64,000 bases of DNA from Zestomonas insulae. Lineage in GTDB: Bacteria; Pseudomonadota; Gammaproteobacteria; Pseudomonadales; Pseudomonadaceae. Positions 35,091-44,262 of the stretch are shown piece after piece. The notes under the pieces are model-generated. The model had not been told where the DNA came from. It saw nothing but the letters and a program-made list of their open reading frames with translations, and made no database searches. A program made the translations under genes and the position numbers. Position 1 is the stretch's first letter. The number at the start of each line of letters is the position of its first letter. The stretch covers positions 248,001-312,000 of the forward strand of contig NZ_JAFEUP010000001.1 in NCBI RefSeq assembly GCF_016901015.1. The letters run 5' to 3'.

Positions 35091-36647
35091 ATGATCACCG
35101 TTCGCCGCCGGGGCTCAGAGGCCCACGAGGAATGGATCGCGGTCGCCGCTGGCGAGGTGGTGACCGGCTTCCATGAAGACACCCATTATGAAATCCGCCC
35201 AGAGCCAACCACGCTGCGAGTGTTCGTCGATGATGTCGAACTTCTAGCAGCATCAGGCTGGTTCCAGTGGTGCCCACGTTTCTATGCCGGCCAGGTGCGT
35301 GTCGACGTGCTTGATGCCTCAGGCGCGCAATCCACTTACTGCCTGACAATCAGCCCAACGGCAAAAAAGGCCGATGACGACAAATTCGCCGAAATCATTG
35401 AGGCGATCCGCACCTTCGATCAGACGCTGCTGGGCGGTGTTTCTGCCGCGACCTTGGCCTTTGGCAACACAGGCCGCGCCGGCATCCATGCTGATCATGT
35501 GCTGCTTGCGCGCCTTCGGCTATATGGCCATGAGTTCCTGGGCGCCGTGGCCGCCCTCGCCCGCTCACCACATCAGAAACTCTCGGCCGACAGGCAAATG
35601 CTGCCACTCGCACGCGCCCGGCGCCTGCACCCCACCGCGCTGCGCGAACACAAGCTGTCGACCCTGCTCAGCGGGACGTCATTAGCGGTCGATCAACTCG
35701 ACACGATTCAGGTCCACGCGTGGACTTCGACCCCAACCGTGGATACACCGGCTAACCGCGTCCTGCTCGGCTTGCTGAAACGCTTTCGCGCGACTTTGAC
35801 AGCGCTTCGGGAGCGCGTCGCTGCCCTTCGGCTCGGGGATAGTCAGGATGAGCAAGGCACTCGCCTGCACCGACGCATTGCATTGCTGGACCACCTGGAG
35901 AGCAGGGTCACTCAGCTGATCCAGCACCACCCCTTCAACGCCGTGAAAGCTGGCGCCGCAGGCTCTTCAGGCCTCACCCAGATAGCCGCACAACCAGCCT
36001 ACAACCGGGCCTATCGCCTCGGCTGTGCAGCGATGGCCTCCCGGGTCGAGGGTGATCAATCACTCGATCAGCTTCACGTAAGTCCTTCTTGGGGCATCTA
36101 CGAAACCTGGTGTTTCCTTCAGGTCGTGGCCTGCTTTGAACAACTGCTGGGAATCAAGTTGACGCCGTCTAGGTCGAAGGTGGTGAATGCACAGCTGGCG
36201 TTTCACGTGCCACTGAGCAGCGGTCACCTAATGGAAGTGCTGTTTCAAGCCAAGTTTCCGGCGGCCGATCCACACACTGACAGACTTGGCTGGAGTATCT
36301 CTCGCGAACGTGTGCCCGACATTCTCATCGTGGTGTACAACGACACCACCTGTCGCTCCCTCATCCTTGACGCCAAATGGCGTAGCGGCAGGGCAAATGT
36401 CCTCGAAGCAATGGAGTCGGCCCACATTTACCATGACAGTCTGCGTCTTCGTCGTGGTTCGGCGACCGAGCGACCCAGCCACTGCATTTTGCTTCTGCCT
36501 GGAGCGAGCGACGTGGAAAGCCTTGGTGAACTTGACTTCATCCACACACATGGTGTTGGCGCTATCGCGGAGTTTTTACCTCACGGGGCGGGAGTCGCAT
36601 TTCTGTCGGACCTGTTCAAGAAATGGCTCTCGCCCCTTCACTCCTAA
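35091..36647 (+). CDS. McrC-like nuclease partner (DUF2357, PD-(D/E)xK)
   Basis: A 518-residue protein. The long N-terminal part (~1-330) belongs to the DUF2357 type, and the C-terminal region has a PD-(D/E)xK nuclease core: RVPDILIVVYND with the catalytic Asp, then SLILDAKWRSG with Asp and Lys. DUF2357 proteins accompany McrB-like ATPases in place of canonical McrC. Its ATG lies 3 bp behind the McrB-like gene, so the two are co-translated. It would cut DNA when translocation by the AAA+ ring is triggered. Confidence 0.78.
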   Translation: MITVRRRGSEAHEEWIAVAAGEVVTGFHEDTHYEIRPEPTTLRVFVDDVELLAASGWFQWCPRFYAGQVRVDVLDASGAQSTYCLTISPTAKKADDDKFAEIIEAIRTFDQTLLGGVSAATLAFGNTGRAGIHADHVLLARLRLYGHEFLGAVAALARSPHQKLSADRQMLPLARARRLHPTALREHKLSTLLSGTSLAVDQLDTIQVHAWTSTPTVDTPANRVLLGLLKRFRATLTALRERVAALRLGDSQDEQGTRLHRRIALLDHLESRVTQLIQHHPFNAVKAGAAGSSGLTQIAAQPAYNRAYRLGCAAMASRVEGDQSLDQLHVSPSWGIYETWCFLQVVACFEQLLGIKLTPSRSKVVNAQLAFHVPLSSGHLMEVLFQAKFPAADPHTDRLGWSISRERVPDILIVVYNDTTCRSLILDAKWRSGRANVLEAMESAHIYHDSLRLRRGSATERPSHCILLLPGASDVESLGELDFIHTHGVGAIAEFLPHGAGVAFLSDLFKKWLSPLHS

Positions 36648-36657
36648 TCCCGAACAA

Positions 36658-37110
36658 TTATGGCCGTACCAGCTTCTTGAGAAGCTTTTTCGGGATTCTC
36701 GGAGTAGAAGATCCGAAACTCTGAACATAGCTTTTGTCAAAATATATTGGTTTATCGTCGTCATCGAATTCTTGAATTTCAGGCACATAGTTCTCCTCTG
36801 CGGCTTCCCATGCCTCATACATCTCCCTGTAAATTCTCGAAGAACACTTCTCCAGCAATGAGGAACAGTAGTCAAACCCACTATCAACAGTCGACACCAA
36901 ACAACCATCATTGTCAATATAAAACAACCTCCTTGCAACTTCCACGGAGTGCTCCCTACAGAGGCCACCAGCGCTTTCGTCAATATTTGCAAAAGCTACT
37001 ATATCAACACTCTCACATTCTCTTCTCACATAAATACTGTAACCACAAAAATAAAAATCAGCCATATACGCCAACATCCAACAGAGCATCCGACTAATTT
37101 CTTCGCCCAT
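36658..37110 (-). CDS. Hypothetical protein
   Basis: A 150-residue protein starting MGEEISRMLCWMLAYMADFYF. It is AT-rich, unlike the McrBC-like genes it converges with. An acidic patch (EIQEFDDDDKPIYFDKSY) lies near residue 115 and a basic tail (KKLLKKLVRP) at the end. Acidic small proteins next to toxins often act as immunity factors, but no toxin is adjacent. No family recognised. Confidence 0.5.
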   Translation of the reverse strand: MGEEISRMLCWMLAYMADFYFCGYSIYVRRECESVDIVAFANIDESAGGLCREHSVEVARRLFYIDNDGCLVSTVDSGFDYCSSLLEKCSSRIYREMYEAWEAAEENYVPEIQEFDDDDKPIYFDKSYVQSFGSSTPRIPKKLLKKLVRP

Positions 37111-37327
37111 GTTTATATTATAATAATAACTCTCACATAATGCAAACTAAAACCAACCAACTTTCCCTCTAAAATGACCAAATATCCTGCTTAATTAATA
37201 GACTCGACAAACAACCACAATAAACAATAAAGACCTACCACTTAAAATCTAAAACGCTAATTTTAATCACCCGTCCGCCCGATCTTAAGTGACCAGCTGA
37301 TACTAAATTCAGCACGTCGCAGCCAAA

Positions 37328-37345
37328 AGGTGACCATGGTCACCT
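37328..37345. promoter_or_regulatory. Perfect 18-bp palindrome, copy 1
   Basis: AGGTGACCATGGTCACCT is its own reverse complement. A second copy lies 68 bp to the right (centre to centre). Both are in the ~640-bp non-coding stretch between the hypothetical gene at 36658-37110 and the replication-type helicase. Confidence 0.7.
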
Positions 37346-37394
37346 CTGTTACAGAAATTTCGATTCTGGATTTTCATGTCTACTGGCAGTTATT

Positions 37395-37414
37395 GAGGTG
37401 ACCATGGTCACCTC
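37395..37414. promoter_or_regulatory. Perfect 20-bp palindrome, copy 2
   Basis: The core AGGTGACCATGGTCACCT is identical to copy 1, with one more paired base on each side. Two perfect, identical 18-bp palindromes in a region without genes suggest binding sites of a dimeric protein, such as a global repressor, partition or replication protein of the element. The rest of 37111-37644 shows nothing else. Confidence 0.7.
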
Positions 37415-37644
37415 ATTAGCTGGCTAGCGGTACTTCTTACAGCTATCTGTCACTGGTCCCAGCAGTACCAAAGTCAGCGCTCAGAATGCCGCCTCTCATA
37501 AGCTACTTCAGATAATCATCGTGTCTCGCCCATCTGCCAGGCCAAACTCAACGCACTCAGTTCTTCCACAGAGATAGACACCCCATAGCCTGCGCAGACT
37601 GACACATCAACCTGGATATCCGAGATCGGTAAGTTCATCTTTGG

Positions 37645-37683
37645 CAAAAAACGCCCACCTGGAAAGGTAGTAACCAGGCGGGC
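37645..37683 (-). terminator. Terminator of the replication-type helicase gene
   Basis: On the minus strand GCCCGCCTGG pairs with CCAGGTGGGC (one wobble) and is followed by six T. It lies 64 bp past the end of the leftward gene. Confidence 0.75.
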
Positions 37684-37746
37684 AAGGGTGTCGCTTGCAG
37701 AGTGTGAGGACTATTTATCATCCTCACGCAGTTATTATAGCACAAG

Positions 37747-40239
37747 TTAAGTTATATTAATTGAAATCGCTCTCTCCCTGTGAATTTCTCTGTATGCGGT
37801 AAGAGAATTTGCACTGACGAGATAGTCAAATTTTTGCTGTACTGATGCTTGCTTTCTATTGGTCCTCGTCAATTCATCATAACGACCCTTGTCGATGTAC
37901 GAGATTACTCGCAAGAAAGCTGGTTTAGAAAGGCGATAGACCCACTCACCATCACTTTTCACCCTGGATTTTGAAAATCCAATCGATTTCAAGACAGCAT
38001 TGACCGTGGCACTGATCTCATTCGTAGTTTTGCATTTAGCATTTTTTGTCAGAATGCCATAGCCGATCAACGAATCTTTTGATTTTACAGCGAATTCAGC
38101 AGCTTTTTTCATCGCTGAATCAGTCAGTATTTCATCACCATTTACTACACCAATCACGCTCATGAATTTTAAGAAAAAGACTCTACGACCAGCTAAATCC
38201 TTGTAATCCCGACCCCTTTCGCTTTCAGTTTGCTCAGCAAATGAATGAAAATTAGCATCATTAAGCAAGCAGCATCTTGCATTCATGAGAGTCACTACGC
38301 CAACGCCCTCTTTATACAAAGTAATATCATCATCGTCCAGCTGGGATACCTGTTTGTTGAGCGCTCTTGAGGCTTTCAGAGCGTCATTATGAAAACGTTG
38401 AACCTCACTTTCCGGCTCAATAAATTCGTCAAAATCGGCAGCTCTAACGATTACCTGAGCAGCTTTCATTGTTTCCTTAACTACATATTCTTTTACAGCA
38501 CGCTTTTCTCCATTAAATGTCATCGCTGCAATCTCGTCAGCAGCTATTGGTTTGACTCTCGTTACTTTGTAACCATCGGATTCGAAAGAAATTGCCAAAT
38601 TGGTGCGGAAATTATTCTTTTCTCTCGCATCAACTTTATAAAATGACAAAGCAATGGAGTCGAAAACATAGTCATCACTAGCAAAAAACTCGTCAATGAG
38701 ATCAGCCTTATCAAGCTGTTGACGCACTTGACGTGACACACCAACGACTACTTTCCTATTTGTGCGATCACGACGAGTGAATTGTTTAGCGTCGTCTACG
38801 CCAATAACGCCAAAAAACAAGCAGTAGTGAGTGTCGAAATGCTTTTCTACGATGCTGATGGAGGATTGCATCGACGGGCTATAGACCAAAGCATCGTATT
38901 TTTTCATCTCTGTATTAGGATTTTTAAAGAAAGCAACAACGGCTGGGTATCTGCGAGTCGTCTGCGTCACAAGCAGGACTCTTTTACCCCTCTTTTCAAT
39001 GTAGCTAGCCATCGCTTCAGCTTCCTTTTTGCTGTCTAAGCCAATCATTGGCTTCAGGCTAGTAGCGATATTTTCAATAATCATGCGCTGAGCAGTAGCT
39101 ATCTCAGAGAGCGCAATCTCATTCTGCGAATTATCTACCCGCCCCCTCATGAAATTGATTTCCCTACCTGCCAAAGCCAAAAATTTAACTAATATATCAC
39201 TTATAAAGGCATCGGCAATGAGCACCAAACGAGCGCTTTTGATCAATTTCACCAGCTCGTGAAATACACCACGACGGTTGCCTTTGAAGCCCTTCTGCAA
39301 GATGTGAGCTATGACTTGTGAACCCTCGTCGATGATCAGTACGTCGCTCTGCTCTGTGTGAACCTGAAAGCGTTGCTGGTTCGCTGAGTTCACTACAAGA
39401 GCCAGGCTTTCGAGCTTGTCTTCATTGCCGATAATTTTCGTATCGCTGTACTGAGCGCAAATGTCATCGAAGGAGCCAGAAATAGAAACTCTGTGAGTCA
39501 GCAGCGTCGTCTTTTTTCCATCAGCTTTTGCTTTGAGAAGGATCGGACGGATAGCGTGCTGAGTTTTGCCGAACCCGAGGCCAGCTTCGAGAACGTGGAC
39601 ACCGCCTTCGTCATAAATTCTGTTGGCGCATGCCAGCAGTTCAGCTGTAGCTTCAGAGCCAGGGCGGGTCGCGCTCAGTTTGCTAGTGACGATCTGGTCG
39701 CTCATCGCAACTTTCTTCAAGCGCTGAAAGCCAATAATGGCGTTATCCAAAACTTTATCGAGAAGCTCTAGTGCCGATTCGGACTCGTGACCAGCAGCTT
39801 CACCAATAATTTTTTGTGCGTCAGCTCTGGACAATGAGAACGGCACTTCACGAGCAACACTCATTACGAAGCGCTTAATTTCGATTTGAGCGCCGATTTC
39901 AGCGGCGAATTTGTCTAGTTCGTAATTTGAATAGCCTGCCAGACTGGCGAGACAAACACTTTCACTTGGTGCTGACTCACTTACGAAGAGAACACCAGCT
40001 TTGCAAGCCCTAGCGAGTTCGATTAGCTCAGCATATGTCTCAGCAGTGATGCAAACTATTGCAATCCTGCCTGACTCTACCTGAAGCTTGACCACGTTTT
40101 CGAAATTTTCTGCCTTTGCTACGACAACTGAATAGTCGTTAGCAATTGCTTCAGCTTTTGCAGTAGAGATAAAAACGTATTTTGTATTTATTTCATTAGC
40201 CCGATGCTCCAACTTTGTATTTTTGTAAAGAATATTCAT
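37747..40239 (-). CDS. Origin-binding-type replication helicase of the element
   Basis: An 830-residue protein. The helicase core begins near residue 200 with Walker A LEAGLGFGKTQHAI, followed by TTLLTHRVSIS (motif Ia) and the DEAD-box variant DVLIIDEGSQVIAH near 300, then VLLVTQTTRRYPAVVAFF and later motifs. The layout recalls the herpes origin-binding-protein/CyRepA1 group of plasmid replication proteins. The N-terminal ~190 and C-terminal ~250 residues are unassigned. AT-rich codon use fits the mobilization genes. It may act on the iteron array or on the palindromes just downstream. A general DEAD-like helicase remains possible. Confidence 0.6.
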   Translation of the reverse strand: MNILYKNTKLEHRANEINTKYVFISTAKAEAIANDYSVVVAKAENFENVVKLQVESGRIAIVCITAETYAELIELARACKAGVLFVSESAPSESVCLASLAGYSNYELDKFAAEIGAQIEIKRFVMSVAREVPFSLSRADAQKIIGEAAGHESESALELLDKVLDNAIIGFQRLKKVAMSDQIVTSKLSATRPGSEATAELLACANRIYDEGGVHVLEAGLGFGKTQHAIRPILLKAKADGKKTTLLTHRVSISGSFDDICAQYSDTKIIGNEDKLESLALVVNSANQQRFQVHTEQSDVLIIDEGSQVIAHILQKGFKGNRRGVFHELVKLIKSARLVLIADAFISDILVKFLALAGREINFMRGRVDNSQNEIALSEIATAQRMIIENIATSLKPMIGLDSKKEAEAMASYIEKRGKRVLLVTQTTRRYPAVVAFFKNPNTEMKKYDALVYSPSMQSSISIVEKHFDTHYCLFFGVIGVDDAKQFTRRDRTNRKVVVGVSRQVRQQLDKADLIDEFFASDDYVFDSIALSFYKVDAREKNNFRTNLAISFESDGYKVTRVKPIAADEIAAMTFNGEKRAVKEYVVKETMKAAQVIVRAADFDEFIEPESEVQRFHNDALKASRALNKQVSQLDDDDITLYKEGVGVVTLMNARCCLLNDANFHSFAEQTESERGRDYKDLAGRRVFFLKFMSVIGVVNGDEILTDSAMKKAAEFAVKSKDSLIGYGILTKNAKCKTTNEISATVNAVLKSIGFSKSRVKSDGEWVYRLSKPAFLRVISYIDKGRYDELTRTNRKQASVQQKFDYLVSANSLTAYREIHRERAISINIT

Positions 40240-40452
40240 TTTATAACCCTTCTTAATTGTTACGCCTCTGCAAGACGATGCTTATTTGCACACTCCTATA
40301 TTACCACTATTTATCAACCTTTAAACAACAGACACAAAGGCAATTGAATAATTTATATTGAATAGCGTCAACCACATTTACCACCAGAACAGATGTCGAA
40401 TTATTTATATATAAAATATGACTTCTGTTCCGACTGACAATCACATTTATCA

Positions 40453-40480
40453 AAACAGCCTTTGGCTAATTTGACCAGCG
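40453..40480. repeat. Hairpin-containing 28-bp repeat, copy 2
   Basis: It matches 16177-16204 at 26 of 28 positions; the core AGCC-TTT-GGCT can also pair. It lies 214 bp upstream of the leftward helicase gene and 208 bp upstream of the rightward HTH gene, inside a ~450-bp AT-rich non-coding stretch (40240-40687). Confidence 0.6.
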
Positions 40481-40646
40481 GGCATGTGTCTTAAGCCTGC
40501 CTGCTCTATCTCAGCCCCTAAGTTCTATATACAAAGAAGCACAAATAACAATCCCTGACCTAAGCAAATTCCGCTGGCCACTTTCGGCAAAGCCGGTATA
40601 AATTATGAACATAACCTGACACATCAATTATTAGCACTATTTATGT

Positions 40647-40652
40647 TATAAT
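40647..40652 (+). promoter_or_regulatory. -10 box of the HTH gene
   Basis: TATAAT lies 36 bp before the ATG at 40688, in an AT-rich context; the -35 region is weak. AAAGGG is present 11 nt before the ATG. Confidence 0.5.
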
Positions 40653-40687
40653 GATGTTATGGACGCACACAAAGGGAATAATAAAAA

Positions 40688-41248
40688 ATGCGAATTGTTA
40701 AAGAGCAAATAAAGATAAACACTCACACCGCAGAGTACGTTAGCGAAGCACAAGCAGCGGCTATACTTCAGAGAGCTGTAGGAACGCTAAGAAATCTACG
40801 TACAGACGTGCGGGGGAAAGAGTTCATCCCCTTTTTCCGCAGCGAGCGAAGGAAGGTATTTTATAAGAGATCAGATGTAATGGCGTACCGCGACAAGGCG
40901 AAGAAAGTTCGCTTTGACCATTCTTATCCGCGCATTCCAGTTCTTTTTAATGAAGACCCTCTTCCTGCTATCGACCCAACAACAAAGCTCAACACTGCTG
41001 AAGTAGCAGCCTTTGGCATTTCCAAGGCATCTCTCCAGATCTGGCGCTCGAAACACCAATTCCTTGATGTTCTACCCAGCCATGGCAAAGGAATGGCAAT
41101 CCACTACCTAGCAAGTGACCTCACTGCCTTCATCCTGAAAGGCAGAGCGTACTGGAAAGCCCGTTCCGTCGAGCTTGATTACCAGTTCCGCCCGCACCCA
41201 CGATCCCTGAGGCGCCCGAAGGCTGTCTTGCAGCCCTCTCATCCTTGA
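40688..41248 (+). CDS. Tandem helix-turn-helix DNA-binding protein
   Basis: A 186-residue basic protein with two AlpA/HTH_17-like units. The first is YVSEAQAAAILQRAVGTLRNLRTD with the wing RKVFYKRSDVMAYRDK near 15-65; the second is LNTAEVAAFGISKASLQIWRSKHQF with the wing GKGMAIHYLASDLTAFILK near 100-155. Such proteins act as regulators or replication/partition factors. It opens a rightward group followed by the GRP-repeat protein and the MvaT-like gene. No exact family known to me. Confidence 0.65.
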   Translation: MRIVKEQIKINTHTAEYVSEAQAAAILQRAVGTLRNLRTDVRGKEFIPFFRSERRKVFYKRSDVMAYRDKAKKVRFDHSYPRIPVLFNEDPLPAIDPTTKLNTAEVAAFGISKASLQIWRSKHQFLDVLPSHGKGMAIHYLASDLTAFILKGRAYWKARSVELDYQFRPHPRSLRRPKAVLQPSHP

Positions 41249-41309
41249 CATTAAACCCCTTATAATCATACTTATACCATTAAATATTTGAATTGTCAAG
41301 GTGTTTCAC

Positions 41310-42350
41310 ATGGAAGTAAAGTCGTCAAGAAAAAAATCATCTGGTCGCCCTCCTCTCGATCCTCTTGAGAAGCAGCGCCGGCTGGTCGCCAGGCTGCATG
41401 AGAACTGCGCCGATCTAGAGCGACAGCTCAACGAAAACTCTGGTCATGACGACGCTGACGAAGCTGAAGCGCCTCTGCTCCTCAGTACGCTCAACCAGCG
41501 CCTAACGTATGCAAGAGAAGTTGCCCACCACGAGCATGCCGGTCGATCAGCAGAGGCCAAGGCAGTCCGGCAGAGGTTGAATCTGTTTCGTCCAGTGGGC
41601 TTCACAGAAGAAGCGTGGAACGCACTCCCGACGAGCGAAACTCGTCTAGCGCCAGGCAAACCGAAGATGCCCATGGAACTGGAGCTAGCTCGCATCGAAA
41701 TCGAATGTGAAGACGAAATTCGCAAGCTGCGAGCGATGGAAGAAGAAGCAAACGAAGCCCCGGCAGACCTTGAACAGCTGCAACAACAGCACGGAACGAC
41801 AGCAGCAGGCCGACCCGGAAAGGACATCCTGGGCGCCCTAGATCGCCAAATGCATACTGCGATCTACAAGCGCCGCGACCTTATCCTGCGCCGCACACAG
41901 GAGCTTGCAGAGCCACAGCCAGAGCAGACAGAGGGACGCCCCAGGAAGGCTTTCGAAGAGCGATACGAGTATTTCACTAGCATCATCGAGCACTGCCAGA
42001 AGCAAATCGTTGACGGTGAAGCCCAGCTACCACTGCTCGATCTGCAACGCCGGCTGGTGAAACGCCTGCGCGACAAAGCAACTCGAACCCGGTTACAGCT
42101 CAAAACGACCCTCGGCACTGATCTCGTTCACCTAAAGCTCGACTTGCCGATTATCGAAAAGCAGATCGCTGAAGAAACAGATCGACTCAAATCATTTGAA
42201 GCCAATTTCGACAATCTGGCTGACATGCAGCTGAAATCATTGCGAGAATCCGCTGCCGAAAAAATTCGCAAGCTAGATAGTCTTGAGAATTTCGAAGATT
42301 ACAAAGACCGCCACCGGCTGCACGGCGAATACAACGAAACTAAGATCTAA
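41310..42350 (+). CDS. Coiled-coil protein with four AT-hook-like G(R/K)P repeats
   Basis: A 346-residue, highly charged helical protein. Four units begin with a short G-R/K-P motif (SGRPPLDP, PGKPKMP, AGRPGKD, EGRPRKA; near residues 12, 116, 167 and 209), each followed by a helical stretch. GRP cores are the minor-groove contact of AT hooks. The C-terminal ~120 residues look like a continuous coiled coil. I start at ATG 41310 with AAGGTG 7 nt upstream; a GTG at 41301 is possible. It ends 14 bp before the MvaT-like gene, so the two are probably co-transcribed. Similar in layout to KfrA-type plasmid proteins, without certainty. Confidence 0.6.
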   Translation: MEVKSSRKKSSGRPPLDPLEKQRRLVARLHENCADLERQLNENSGHDDADEAEAPLLLSTLNQRLTYAREVAHHEHAGRSAEAKAVRQRLNLFRPVGFTEEAWNALPTSETRLAPGKPKMPMELELARIEIECEDEIRKLRAMEEEANEAPADLEQLQQQHGTTAAGRPGKDILGALDRQMHTAIYKRRDLILRRTQELAEPQPEQTEGRPRKAFEERYEYFTSIIEHCQKQIVDGEAQLPLLDLQRRLVKRLRDKATRTRLQLKTTLGTDLVHLKLDLPIIEKQIAEETDRLKSFEANFDNLADMQLKSLRESAAEKIRKLDSLENFEDYKDRHRLHGEYNETKI

Positions 42351-42364
42351 AATTAGGGGAAATC

Positions 42365-42721
42365 ATGAGCAAACTCGCGGAATTCAAAGCGCTTGAAGCA
42401 CAGCTGGCTGAGCAACTCGCTCAACTCGACGCTATGAAAAATGACGATGGCCTCAAGAAAGAAATTGAGTTCGAGAAAAAGATTCGTGCTTTGCTAGCTG
42501 AGTACGGCTTCTCGCTGCGTGAAGTGAAGCTGATCCTGGACCCACAAGCTCGTGCTGCGCGAGCCCCAGCCGCTGCTGGTCAACGCAAAGAGCGTCAGTT
42601 GAAGGTCTACATCAACCCTCACAATCAAGAGCGTGTTGAGACCAAGGGTGGGAACCACAAAGTGCTGAAAGCTTGGAAGGAAGAGTTCGGCGCTGAAACT
42701 GTTGAGTCTTGGCTTCAGTAG
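42365..42721 (+). CDS. MvaT-family H-NS-like xenogeneic silencer
   Basis: A 118-residue protein that reads like Pseudomonas MvaT/MvaU: N-terminal oligomerisation coiled coil (LAEFKALEAQLAEQLAQLDAM ... EKKIRALLAEYGFSLREV), a linker, and the C-terminal DNA-binding domain (KVYINPHNQERVETKGGNHKVLKAWKEEFGAETVESWL). These proteins coat AT-rich foreign DNA and repress it. A copy on the element itself could silence the AT-rich mobilization genes or modulate the host's MvaT network. Confidence 0.9.
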   Translation: MSKLAEFKALEAQLAEQLAQLDAMKNDDGLKKEIEFEKKIRALLAEYGFSLREVKLILDPQARAARAPAAAGQRKERQLKVYINPHNQERVETKGGNHKVLKAWKEEFGAETVESWLQ

Positions 42722-42790
42722 ATATTTCCATCGACTCTGGCCGATTTAGATTTGCTGAGCGGATCAAACTGATTCAAAACGAGAGCCACC

Positions 42791-44137
42791 ATGCCGCACC
42801 CCTGGAGTCCTGAAAGCTGGAGAGGCAAGCCAATCCAGCAGCAACCTCAATACCCCGACGCTGCTAAACTGGCCACAGTTGAGCAAGCCTTGGCCAGCTA
42901 CCCGCCGCTGGTGTTTGCAGGTGAAGCCCGTGAATTGCGACGGCAATTTGCTGAGGTTACTCAGGGGCGTGCGTTCTTACTGCAAGGCGGGGATTGTGCT
43001 GAGAGTTTTGCCGAGTTTAGTTCAGGCAAGATTCGCGACACATTCAAAGTGCTATTGCAGATGGCCATCGTCATGACCTTTGCGGCTGGGTGCCCGGTGG
43101 TCAAAGTAGGGCGAATGGCTGGCCAGTTTGCTAAGCCCCGCTCGGCCAACGATGAGACCATCGATGGCTTAACGCTGCCGGCTTATCGGGGAGATATCGT
43201 CAACGGCATTGGCTTCGACTCTTCCAGCCGCGTGCCAGACCCAGATCGTCTTTTGCAGGCCTATCATCAGGCCACCGCTACGTTGAACCTGCTGCGAGCC
43301 TTCGCCCAGGGCGGCTTCGCCGACCTGCACCAGGTGCATCAATGGAATCTCGACTTCATTTCCAACTCGGCGCTGGGAGAGAAATACAGTCAGCTAGCCG
43401 ACCGCATCGATGAAACGCTGGCCTTCATGCGCGCATGCGGCATGGATAGCGCTGCACAAGTGCGCGAGACCAGCTTCTTTACTGCCCACGAGGCCTTGCT
43501 GCTTAATTACGAGCAGGCGTTTGTCCGTAAAGACAGCCTCACCGGCGACTGGTACGACTGCTCAGCCCATATGCTGTGGATTGGCGACCGTACCCGACAG
43601 CTGGACGGCGCTCATGTCGAGTTCCTGCGAGGTGTTGGCAACCCGATTGGTGTAAAAGTCGGCCCGAGCATGGGTAGCGAAGACCTAATTCGCCTGATCG
43701 ACATCCTCAACCCGCAGAACGATCCCGGACGCCTCAATCTGATCGTGCGCATGGGGGCTGATAAGGTCGAAGCTGGACTGCCACGCCTGATCCAGACTGT
43801 TCAACGTGAAGGACGCCAAGTGCTTTGGAGTTCCGACCCAATGCATGGCAACACCATCAAGGCGTCCAGTGGCTACAAGACCCGTGACTTCGCACAGATT
43901 CTGGCCGAGGTTAAGCAATTCTTTGCCGTACATCAGGCCGAGGGCACCTATGCCGGTGGCATTCACATCGAAATGACTGGTCAGAACGTCACCGAGTGCA
44001 TTGGAGGCTCCAGGCCAATCACAGAAGCTGGCCTGTCGGATCGTTATCACACCCACTGCGATCCAAGGATGAATGCAGACCAGTCACTGGAATTGGCCTT
44101 TCTGATTGCCGAAACCTTGAAGCAGATTCGGCGCTAA
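42791..44137 (+). CDS. Class II 3-deoxy-7-phosphoheptulonate (DAHP) synthase
   Basis: A 448-residue class II DAHP synthase. Conserved blocks are [12 protein letters not shown], the [14 protein letters not shown] segment that binds phosphoenolpyruvate, [27 protein letters not shown] [30 protein letters not shown] with the metal ligand His, [15 protein letters not shown] and [10 protein letters not shown]. The enzyme joins PEP and erythrose 4-phosphate, the first step of the shikimate pathway. Full length, so probably active. Its place in the element, between an H-NS gene and a restriction system, makes it metabolic cargo. No other biosynthesis genes accompany it. It could be an isozyme with different feedback control. 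Confidence 0.9.
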   Translation: MPHPWSPESWRGKPIQQQPQYPDAAKLATVEQALASYPPLVFAGEARELRRQFAEVTQGRAFLLQGGDCAESFAEFSSGKIRDTFKVLLQMAIVMTFAAGCPVVKVGRMAGQFAKPRSANDETIDGLTLPAYRGDIVNGIGFDSSSRVPDPDRLLQAYHQATATLNLLRAFAQGGFADLHQVHQWNLDFISNSALGEKYSQLADRIDETLAFMRACGMDSAAQVRETSFFTAHEALLLNYEQAFVRKDSLTGDWYDCSAHMLWIGDRTRQLDGAHVEFLRGVGNPIGVKVGPSMGSEDLIRLIDILNPQNDPGRLNLIVRMGADKVEAGLPRLIQTVQREGRQVLWSSDPMHGNTIKASSGYKTRDFAQILAEVKQFFAVHQAEGTYAGGIHIEMTGQNVTECIGGSRPITEAGLSDRYHTHCDPRMNADQSLELAFLIAETLKQIRR

Positions 44138-44262
44138 ACAATCCTGAGTGGCGGTTGTTGGCCCAGTCATTAACCCCTTCAGTGTCATTGCCATAAACGC
44201 CGAATGGCCATTTGCCAGATATTATTGTTATCCTCCCCAGACATCTGTAAACGGAGGACAGC

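Noticed and set aside
37328..37414. Palindromes as recognition sites of the local R-M system
   Set aside because: Each palindrome contains GGTGACC and GGTCACC words, but the specificity of the R-M pair is unknown, so the link would be a guess.
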